From the NCBI GenBank assembly GCA_015060205.1, contig SUYY01000026.1, positions 1-37,119 of the forward strand: 37,119 bases of DNA, read 5' to 3'. The stretch comes from Bacteroidales bacterium. Lineage in GTDB: Bacteria; Bacteroidota; Bacteroidia; Bacteroidales; UBA932. Positions 1 to 6,110 of the stretch are shown here, piece after piece. The notes under the pieces were generated by a model. It made no database searches, was not told the DNA's origin, and saw only the letters and a program-made list of their open reading frames with translations. Both the position numbers and the translations under genes were made by a program. Numbering within the stretch: position 1 is the first letter of the stretch; every line of letters starts with the position of its first letter.

Positions 1-41
1 CTCTGCACCACATTCTCCTTTTGTTCTGAATTGTTTGTCAT
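1..41 (-). CDS. 5' end of an unidentified gene leaving the left edge
   Basis: Read on the minus strand, an ATG at 41-39 opens a frame MTNNSEQKENVVQ that stays open to the window edge. A -7-like box lies about 24 bases upstream, at a distance that would give a leader of under 20 bases, as is common in this group. Only 13-14 codons are visible, so neither family nor function can be given. The polar, lysine- and glutamate-containing start suggests a cytoplasmic protein without a signal peptide. The frame could be chance. Confidence 0.4.
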   Translation of the reverse strand, partial: MTNNSEQKENVVQ

Positions 42-64
42 ATAGTATGATATTATTGTTTCTG

Positions 65-72
65 CAAAGTTC
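65..72 (-). promoter_or_regulatory. Possible -7 box for the left-edge gene
   Basis: The minus strand reads GAACTTTG, seven of eight positions of the Bacteroidetes -7 consensus TAnnTTTG. It is spaced correctly for a start codon at 41. No clear TTTG was seen at -33. Confidence 0.35.
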
Positions 73-115
73 CGAAGACTTATCCGCGTAAAAAAATTGT
101 AAACGGATAAATCGA

Positions 116-152
116 AAAATCGCTGTCTGGGTATATTCAGACAGTGATTTTT
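116..152. terminator. Hairpin with A/T flanks, probable intrinsic terminator
   Basis: AAAATCGCTGTCTG and CAGACAGTGATTTT form a 14-bp stem with one G-T wobble around an 8-base loop. It ends in a T-run on the plus strand and, because the 5' flank is A-rich, also on the minus strand. No gene that it would end is evident inside the window, so it may mark a decayed gene or insulate the left-edge promoter. Confidence 0.55.
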
Positions 153-300
153 CGAAGAGGATTTTTCAAAAAAATCGATTTTTTTTGGAAGTCGGACCGG
201 TTTCTGGCATTGTAAGATGAGCCTCAGCCTGCTTCTATCATTACGCGAAAAGGACACTGGTCAGTTTTATGTCATTGCGAAGAGCAGTTGTCTGTACTCT

Positions 301-387
301 GTCATTGCGAGAAGCGATAGCGACGTGGCAATCTCCAGTCCATAGTGTATCAGATTGCCACGGCTTCGATGAAGCCTCGCAATGACA
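301..387. repeat. Inverted pair of 33-36 bp GTCATTGCGAG... arms
   Basis: The left arm (301-333) starts GTCATTGCGAG and ends GACGTGGCAATCT. The right arm (352-387) is its imperfect reverse complement, starting AGATTGCCACGGC and ending CTCGCAATGACA, with about 18 bases between. A second pair with the same arrangement is at 1113-1199, and a lone right arm is at 1267-1302. The arms differ mainly in their middle segments. The layout resembles REP/BIME-type palindromic elements. Confidence 0.8.
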
Positions 388-470
388 ATAAAAGTGCTGC
401 CCGCAATGACAGTGAGAAGACTGCTGTTCACGATGGAGTGAGGAATCGTAGACATCTCGCAAAGACAGTG
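351..470 (+). repeat. 120-bp direct repeat, copy 1
   Basis: This 120-base segment recurs at 1266-1385 with the same length and, by my alignment, five substitutions and no gaps. It begins in the right arm of the hairpin repeat and ends after a GGAATCGTAGACATCTCGC segment. Confidence 0.8.
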
Positions 471-492
471 GACACTTCAGTTGCTGCTTTCT

Positions 493-605
493 GTCACGAC
501 GCAAGACTTTCATGCTAAACTCGTGCGTGGTGACGGAAAGCGGCGCCATTCTCCGGAATCCGTGCCACGACGCAAGAGTATAAGGCAAAACTCCTGCGTC
601 GTGAC
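493..605. repeat. Two tandem copies of a ~42-bp hairpin
   Basis: Copies at 493-534 and 564-605 both carry an arm like CACGACGCAAGA and a returning arm like CTCCTGCGTCGTG around an A/T-rich loop. The second is nearly perfect. The first has changes in the 3' arm. They are unrelated in sequence to the GTCATTGCGAG family. Confidence 0.75.
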
Positions 606-668
606 ACATACAGTTCCACCTGCTACGCTTTTGCCACGAAACCGTCCCAGATACCCTACAATTTTATG

Positions 669-707
669 GTACCTGTAACGTTTCCATTGCAAAACTGTTA
701 CAGGTAC
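669..707. repeat. Inverted repeat with perfect 11-bp arms
   Basis: GTACCTGTAAC (669-679) and GTTACAGGTAC (697-707) flank a 17-base loop. The arm is followed by CTCCTGGGA, whose complement TCCCAG occurs upstream near 650, so a longer alternative fold is possible. There is no T-run, so a terminator is unlikely. Confidence 0.65.
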
Positions 708-734
708 TCCTGGGAAAATGTCATCAAGAGCACC

Positions 735-762
735 GTTGCCGGAATATACGCCCTCCGGCAAC
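735..762. repeat. Short GC-rich hairpin
   Basis: GTTGCCGGA (735-743) pairs perfectly with TCCGGCAAC (754-762) across a 10-base loop. A further pair, CAAGCGC at 770-776 and GCGCTTG at 807-813, follows directly, so this is a run of consecutive small hairpins. Confidence 0.6.
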
Positions 763-1003
763 TACAGTTCAAGCGCTCCGGGCGGCTCGACCTGAAGGCC
801 GTCCTCGCGCTTGACTGTTGCTCTATCACAATCGGACCTGATAAAGACCGGTGTGGCATTTCTATGTCAGAAACCCGTACACATGCCATCCAAAACAGGT
901 TTTAAAGCGAATATCCTTACCGGTGTGACAGTTTTGGGCTAAAAACGACACAATGGCCACACTTGACTCGCCTTGTTATCTCTAGAAATCCGACGCCGTC
1001 ACT

Positions 1004-1440
1004 GTCATTGCGAGGTCGCGAGCGAAAAGCAAACAGTCCTGTGGACTTTTGCAGCGAAGCATCGTGCAGTAGCAGGAACGGACGATAGCGACGTGGTAAA
1101 CAGCATGTCTCTGTCATTGCGAGGAGCGATAGCGACGTGGCAATCTCCATTATGTTGTCCATCAGATTGCCACGGCTTCGATGAGGCCTCGCAATGACAA
1201 TGAAAGTGTTCCTCGCAATGACAGTGTAGAGACTGCTGTTCGTGATGAGGTGAGGAGTTGTCCATCAGATTGCCACGGCTTCAATGAAGCCTCGCAATGA
1301 CAATAAAAGTGCTGCCCGCAATGACAGGGGGAAGACTGCTGTTCACGATGGAGTGAGGAATCGTAGATATCTCGCAATGACAGTGTAGAGACTGCTGTTC
1401 GCGATGAGGTGAGGAATCGTAGATATCTCGCAATGACAGA
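1004..1440. repeat. Array of related hairpin-repeat fragments
   Basis: The stretch holds a broken left arm (1004-1024, apparently resumed near 1083-1097), a full inverted pair (1113-1199), a lone right arm (1267-1302), and three related copies of a segment reading GACTGCTGTTC...GATG...GTGAGGA (about 1231, 1333 and 1389). Two of these continue into GAATCGTAGATATCTCGC. The copies alternate in a semi-tandem way, which suggests growth by local duplication. Confidence 0.7.
1266..1385 (+). repeat. 120-bp direct repeat, copy 2
   Basis: Second copy of the segment at 351-470, in the same orientation and about 0.9 kb away, with five substitutions and no gaps. Confidence 0.8.
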
Positions 1441-1549
1441 GAAAGTGCTCCTCGCTATGACTGAGGGTGGGCGCTGAAATAAGAACACTGTCAGCAGGGT
1501 ATGGTGGGGAAAGATATTCTCTCTGAGACAAAGGAGATAACCATAACGC

Positions 1550-1580
1550 AAAAAAAACGGCAGCCCCTAAGGGTTGCCGT
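1550..1580 (-). terminator. Intrinsic terminator of the collagen-like lipoprotein gene
   Basis: On the minus strand a stem ACGGCAACCC / GGGCTGCCGT (one wobble pair) is followed by eight T residues. It lies about 20 bases past the stop codon of the gene ending at 1602. Confidence 0.85.
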
Positions 1581-1601
1581 AAATCAGTTATGTAAAGTCC
1601 A

Positions 1602-3812
1602 TTACTCGTTGACCATTTCCATCTTAATCAGTGACAGACCACAGTTCTCTCCCAATCCTACGATATAAACAGCGTCATCAGTTACGCGAACATCGCAATC
1701 ACAGAGAGTCTTTGCCGCAGCATTACCTGCAATATTTGGATCATTGTCTGCATTAGAAAGAGCAAATTCTGCAACGATATTATCTTTATAGTTTGTAAGG
1801 GCATTCTTCAATGTCTCCAGACTGCTTCCGTCTCCCTCAATAATCTGAAGAAGCGGCTTGGCGTTACCATTCTTCAAAGAAGTCCATGCAATATATTTCT
1901 TTCCATTAAACTCAAAGAATTTATAACCGAATGTCTTTGCAAGTTCAGGGAAGACAGCCTCTTCAGTCGCTGCACCAGCAGATGAGCATCCCTTCATAAG
2001 GTGTACTCCGAGATCTGAAGTAGTAGACATGAGGCAATAATCTTGTTTTGTATTATCATCTACTGGATACCAAGACATTTCGCTGATACATGCATCGTCT
2101 TCATTAGTAATACGATACGCATCAATCCAAGTCTGAAGTGCACCTGAGTTGATAGGAATTATAGCCTCAAGCGGATTATCCTGATTTGATCTAAGCCAGA
2201 TGACACCGCTCTGCCAAGTTCCTGAAACTGAGAACTTATCACCAAATCGTCTTGCTGAATTGAGGTTATAAACAGATACAGGTGCATTGTCAATACCGTT
2301 TATATAAGCATAGAACTTGAGTGGTTCATTCGCGAGAGCAAGGTTTCCAACAAGAAGGATATCCTTTCCGTTATTTACAGTAGGGTCTGTATTCTTAACC
2401 ATTCTTGCGCAAGCGGTAGGGTATGTACCACCAGATATTCCATCTACAGGAAGAGTAGAAATCTCTTTAGTCTTGATATTAATCTTGTAGACACCTGGTG
2501 TTCCTGTTCCGAAAGGAATATAAATGAATTCATCGTCCATTGCAAGGTTCGCATCACCACCATACCAACTTCCCTTAAGACCATCTGCAATACCATCAAA
2601 CCAGTTTACGTCTGGAGAAGAATAAAAGCCCCACTCTCTTGATACTTTAAGAACCTTCTTTGCTGCAGCAGCCTGCTCAATGACAAGAGTCTTGAGAACA
2701 TCCTCAGTGCCCACGCGAACGAGTTTAACCTCTGCAGAGCGAGCCTCTGCCTCTTCGTTAGGCTCTGCTGTGAATGTGAGAGTGAAGTCGCCCTTGGTAA
2801 CTACAACTGAAAGCCATGAAGCAGCCTCAGGGATGACAACGTCGAAATCAACGTTTGATACACCTGTAACTTCTACTGAACCGCCTTCTGCAGGGATAAC
2901 CTCGTCTACTGGTGAAACCTCGAGAGTCTCACCTACGAAACTGATCTTCTTGATTGAAGATTGTCCTTTGCCATTGTCAGCAAATACGAGAACAGCAGCA
3001 CCTTCTGTGATAGCAGAAACCTTGATAACCTTAGCCTCTGCGTCTACAACAGCGTTGCAACCATGTGCAAGAACATCAACGTCTGTAGTTGCGAAACCCT
3101 TGACCTCGAAAGGAACATCGACAGAAGTTGCACCAGCCTCAAGACCAACCTCCTTGTTGATTTCGAGAGCGAATTTTGCGTCAAGCGGAAGTTCGAAAGA
3201 GTCACCAGCCTCACCTGTCTCTGAAACGAATGTGAACTTCACTGTGTTGTCAAGAACCTCAACAGTCTTGAAGATAGACACACCTGTAAGTGCTCCGATA
3301 GCCTCCGGCTCGCAACCAGGATAAGTAACATAAAGGGTTCCCTCGTTGCTTGTGAACTTAGGTGCCTCTGCATATACTGCCTCACCCTTCTCACCATTGA
3401 TGTACCAGTAAAGTTCACCGGCATCTTCCTTAACTGTAACGGTAGGAGTTACACCATCGTTACCCTTGTCACCTTTATCACCTTTGTCACCCTTGTCTCC
3501 TTTATCACCTTTCTCACCATTAGCACCGTCTTTACCGTCAGTAACAACGATAGTAGTCTTGTCTGAGAAAGTGATAGTGCATACACCGTCTTTCTTCTCA
3601 GCAGAAGTGATATACTTGCCATCCTTAAGCGCCTGAGCAAGAGTCTTCATTCCATCAACATTGAGTTGAAGAGTTGCGAGATCCTCCTCTACAGCAGTAA
3701 GTCTGTCATTGAGATCGCCGATCTGCTCCTTGATAGCAGTATCGTCATACTCCGCTGTGGTACAAGCAACTGCTGCAAGACCCAGCATCAAAGCGAAAAT
3801 AATTTTTTTCAT
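1602..3812 (-). CDS. Surface lipoprotein: DUF4988-like N-terminus, collagen-like tract, BACON-like domain, propeller-like C-terminus
   Basis: The 736-residue product starts with a lipoprotein signal ending at Cys17. A heptad-rich segment follows (about 25-60), then a short beta region, then nine uninterrupted Gly-X-Y triplets (93-120, mostly GDKG). This order is typical of the Bacteroidetes DUF4988 family. Residues about 300-390 look like one or two Ig-like/BACON modules (EVIPAEGGSVEV and SWLSV patterns), which in this phylum often sit in surface carbohydrate-binding proteins. The C-terminal ~340 residues resemble the DUF4623-type domain, with repeated strand-turn patterns of a propeller. The protein probably sits on the outer membrane facing outwards. 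No catalytic motif was seen. It has its own promoter and terminator, so it is monocistronic. A glycan-binding role next to two glycosidases is inference. Confidence 0.75.
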   Translation of the reverse strand: MKKIIFALMLGLAAVACTTAEYDDTAIKEQIGDLNDRLTAVEEDLATLQLNVDGMKTLAQALKDGKYITSAEKKDGVCTITFSDKTTIVVTDGKDGANGEKGDKGDKGDKGDKGDKGNDGVTPTVTVKEDAGELYWYINGEKGEAVYAEAPKFTSNEGTLYVTYPGCEPEAIGALTGVSIFKTVEVLDNTVKFTFVSETGEAGDSFELPLDAKFALEINKEVGLEAGATSVDVPFEVKGFATTDVDVLAHGCNAVVDAEAKVIKVSAITEGAAVLVFADNGKGQSSIKKISFVGETLEVSPVDEVIPAEGGSVEVTGVSNVDFDVVIPEAASWLSVVVTKGDFTLTFTAEPNEEAEARSAEVKLVRVGTEDVLKTLVIEQAAAAKKVLKVSREWGFYSSPDVNWFDGIADGLKGSWYGGDANLAMDDEFIYIPFGTGTPGVYKINIKTKEISTLPVDGISGGTYPTACARMVKNTDPTVNNGKDILLVGNLALANEPLKFYAYINGIDNAPVSVYNLNSARRFGDKFSVSGTWQSGVIWLRSNQDNPLEAIIPINSGALQTWIDAYRITNEDDACISEMSWYPVDDNTKQDYCLMSTTSDLGVHLMKGCSSAGAATEEAVFPELAKTFGYKFFEFNGKKYIAWTSLKNGNAKPLLQIIEGDGSSLETLKNALTNYKDNIVAEFALSNADNDPNIAGNAAAKTLCDCDVRVTDDAVYIVGLGENCGLSLIKMEMVNE
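3453..3536 (-). repeat. Collagen-like coding tract of 9-bp units
   Basis: The DNA coding for the Gly-X-Y triplets is a degenerate 9-bp tandem repeat (GGT GAT AAA type) that alternates synonymous codons. Such tracts can change length by slippage without breaking the frame. Confidence 0.75.
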
Positions 3813-3891
3813 GATCGAAAATTTGAGTTATTAATTGGTTAAATTTTTGTCAGTTTAGTGTGGTGTGCTGTGGTGCAAACCAACACGGCGG

Positions 3892-3899
3892 CAAATATA
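3892..3899 (-). promoter_or_regulatory. -7 box of the collagen-like lipoprotein gene
   Basis: The minus strand reads TATATTTG, a full match to TAnnTTTG, giving a leader of about 70 bases before the ATG at 3812. The expected -33 region falls inside the 3' end of the GH89 gene and has no clear TTTG. Confidence 0.6.
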
Positions 3900-3909
3900 G
3901 TAAAAATTT

Positions 3910-6063
3910 TTATAATTGATACTTAGAAATTAATTCTTTTGAAAAAATTAATGCCGAAACCGGCTCATTATAAAATATTTCACTGTCATTTGCGGCCCAA
4001 TTGTCCTCAAATTCCTCACATTTCTTAAAAAATTCCTTTTCATCGTATTCCCGACCATCCTCCATGCAATCCAGGATCTCCTCGAAATACATATGCCATC
4101 TCGGAGCATAATAAGACTTCACAAGTCCGCTCCACAGACGGGTCGCATAGTCGCGGATACTGCACTCCTCACCCCATATCGTGATAAGAGTCCTTGCATT
4201 GCGACGGTAATATGCCGCCTCATCCTCGGTCCGTGCGCAGGAAGAAGCATCGTCAAGCCATCTCTTGAGACTGAGTTGCGGGTCGCAGGCGGCAAGAGCA
4301 TCGATATCATCAAGCAACTGCTTCATCACATCCACACATTCCCTGGCCCTTTCAATATCGGATGACTTATATGCATGGGTAAGTTCGTCGCGAAGATCGG
4401 CAAAATGATTTCCGAGAGCCTGCGTACCGATATTGACTATATCGGAAACATATGACCAGCGCTCAGACGGCACCTGCAGAAGTTCCTTCCATATTCTGAC
4501 CAATGTCGCATTGTCGTATCTCACCGGATGAATTGCGGTCCAGTGCCAGAAGCCATTTAAACAAGGACGCGCGCACGCGAGAGGCGTCTGACTCGAACAT
4601 GAACCCGCGATATATATGCTGTCAGTCAATGACTTCCACACTTTTTCAGCCACAGGATCAACAAATCCCATTCTTCGGGAAGAAAGATTCTTCACCCATT
4701 GGTCATCACTAATTCCTGTCTTCCAAGCCTTGTCGAGGACATATTCATACATGAACATATTGACTCCGAATCCCTCAAGTGTGGAGCCTATGCCCACAAG
4801 GTTGTCCCCTCCCCTTTCAAAAGCATCCTCGATCCGTTCCGAGGCCTGATGGAAATTGCCCATCATCCTGATATTTCCTCCGAAATTGCCGAGATAGCAA
4901 AGGATATAAGGCTGACCGTAGAATTTATCCGTTATGGTCCACACCGGGGTATGCTCAAGGTAATAATCAAGAATAACCACCTTTCCCTGCGGCACGGCCT
5001 GCAGATATGCCTTTATATTTTCCTCGGTCCAATGCTTTCTGTCATAATAGAACATCCATCCCATCTGAAGCCAGACCGCCTCAGGATCGGCAGCGGCCAT
5101 AGAATCATATGCACCGCGCGAAATCGCCGCAAGTGTCTCCGGATCCCACGACGGTGCCTCTATCTCATTGAAAAGGTCCACGCCATATATATGGTCAGTG
5201 CCGAACATCCTCTCCTGCTCCTGCAGAAATTCCTTCTGAATCCGAGCGAAAAGGGGGTCTGTCGGCGAAAGGAAATGACAGAGATTTTCCTCAGGGAAAC
5301 CGCTCCAGCGAGGAATATCGGTAATAACTGCATCAGGATATATTTCCTTCAATTGCTCGGGAACATGACCGCTGAAAGCCGAAAGAACCGGCTTCATATT
5401 CAATTGTCTTTCCCTCCGGAGAATCTTCTTCTGAAGTTTCACCTGGGAGTCTATCCAATTCTGAGGAAGCGGACCGTCAAAATGATCTATATTGGACATC
5501 CTGTGCCAAGCCAGATGGGCCGGACCTGTGAAATATTCCCTTATCTGAGCGTCGGACATCCCGTGCCTGCGCCACACCTTCTGCCAGATGGCCTCCTGCC
5601 CCGTATTTGCCAGAGGCATATTGACACCATTGAGAGCCATCCAGTCTATCAAACGCTCCCAATCCTCCCATTTCCACCATGGCATGGTATAACCGAAAGT
5701 GCAGTAGTTAAGGAAGAAACGGTTCCTGGTGCGGGCCTCTACCCTTACCGGCTTATCAACGACCGGCATCTGAGAGGGGTATTGCACCGGATCGAATGCA
5801 TACCAAGAGACTGTGACATCGCAGAAGTTCTTCAGATAATGGTTGAGTCCTGTGGCCATTGAATTTGCGTTGTTGGCCCGGATCACAATCTTGTCGCCTT
5901 CAGAAAAAAGTTCGAAGACGTCTGATGTGTCGGTAGTCTGACGGAAAATGATGTCGTCAGCATAACCTGGAACTACCCTCGATGCCAACTGTTTTGCCGC
6001 CCTTTCGTCTGGCGTACTGCATGAAACAAGTGCAAATGCAAGAAAAAACAGGATGATTCTCAT
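3910..6063 (-). CDS. GH89 alpha-N-acetylglucosaminidase, lipoprotein
   Basis: The product (717 residues from the chosen ATG) hydrolyses terminal alpha-linked N-acetylglucosamine from glycans such as heparan sulfate ends or alphaGlcNAc-capped mucin, by homology to human NAGLU. Family blocks are clear: NTGQEAIWQKV, EYFTGPAHLAWHRM, SAFSGHVPE, GTDHIYGVDLFNE and GSTLEGFGVN. The two catalytic glutamates should be Glu300 (in FNEIE) and Glu430 (in TLEG). The signal MRIILFFLAFALVSC makes it a lipoprotein. A TTG ten codons upstream (6093) is open in frame but lies inside the predicted -7 box, so ATG 6063 is preferred. Length is normal for the family. The gene is divergent from the GH2 gene. Confidence 0.93.
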   Translation of the reverse strand: MRIILFFLAFALVSCSTPDERAAKQLASRVVPGYADDIIFRQTTDTSDVFELFSEGDKIVIRANNANSMATGLNHYLKNFCDVTVSWYAFDPVQYPSQMPVVDKPVRVEARTRNRFFLNYCTFGYTMPWWKWEDWERLIDWMALNGVNMPLANTGQEAIWQKVWRRHGMSDAQIREYFTGPAHLAWHRMSNIDHFDGPLPQNWIDSQVKLQKKILRRERQLNMKPVLSAFSGHVPEQLKEIYPDAVITDIPRWSGFPEENLCHFLSPTDPLFARIQKEFLQEQERMFGTDHIYGVDLFNEIEAPSWDPETLAAISRGAYDSMAAADPEAVWLQMGWMFYYDRKHWTEENIKAYLQAVPQGKVVILDYYLEHTPVWTITDKFYGQPYILCYLGNFGGNIRMMGNFHQASERIEDAFERGGDNLVGIGSTLEGFGVNMFMYEYVLDKAWKTGISDDQWVKNLSSRRMGFVDPVAEKVWKSLTDSIYIAGSCSSQTPLACARPCLNGFWHWTAIHPVRYDNATLVRIWKELLQVPSERWSYVSDIVNIGTQALGNHFADLRDELTHAYKSSDIERARECVDVMKQLLDDIDALAACDPQLSLKRWLDDASSCARTEDEAAYYRRNARTLITIWGEECSIRDYATRLWSGLVKSYYAPRWHMYFEEILDCMEDGREYDEKEFFKKCEEFEDNWAANDSEIFYNEPVSALIFSKELISKYQL

Positions 6064-6071
6064 AAAGTTTG

Positions 6072-6079
6072 TATCTTTG
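6072..6079 (+). promoter_or_regulatory. -7 box of the GH2 operon
   Basis: TATCTTTG matches TAnnTTTG fully. It would start transcription near 6085 with a leader of about 25 bases. No good -33 TTTG was found upstream, so an activator may be needed. Confidence 0.6.
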
Positions 6080-6090
6080 TAGGTTTGATG

Positions 6091-6098
6091 CAAAGTTA
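6091..6098 (-). promoter_or_regulatory. -7 box of the GH89 gene
   Basis: The minus strand reads TAACTTTG, a full match to TAnnTTTG. It lies on the far side of the GH2 -7 box, so both promoters cover the same DNA and predicted starts nearly coincide near 6085. It also decides the start codon of the GH89 gene. Confidence 0.6.
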
Positions 6099-6110
6099 TT
6101 ATAAAATTAT

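Larger units (their letters stand above)
153..1549. other. Gene-free repeat-rich intergenic region
   Basis: No reading frame in this stretch looks like a protein. The open frames are translations of the repeats themselves, rich in Cys/His/Ser/Arg, and occur on both strands. The region is filled with several kinds of imperfect inverted repeats, listed separately, plus a T-rich palindrome near 168-185. It looks like an accumulation zone for non-coding mobile hairpins. Confidence 0.7.

Noticed and set aside
669..813. The consecutive hairpins as a riboswitch or other known structured RNA
   Set aside because: No conserved riboswitch core was recognised and no gene follows within reach on either strand.
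301..1440. The repeated segments as a CRISPR array
   Set aside because: Repeats are irregular in length, inverted and of several kinds, spacers are not of uniform size, and no cas gene is present.
241..1551. Several open frames of 60-130 codons on both strands in the left repeat region
   Set aside because: They translate the repeats (recurrent CHCEEHFHCHCE-like and SLHREQQS-like peptides) and lack promoters and signal or domain features.
2680..3324. A 214-codon plus-strand frame rich in Ser and Thr opposite the collagen-like lipoprotein gene
   Set aside because: Its composition is the expected antisense of Val/Glu/Gly-rich beta domains. No start signal or family was seen.
4699..5862. A 387-codon plus-strand open frame opposite the GH89 gene
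   Set aside because: It is antisense to a gene with full family-wide conservation, has no family features and starts inside another frame's codons, so it is a by-product of codon usage.
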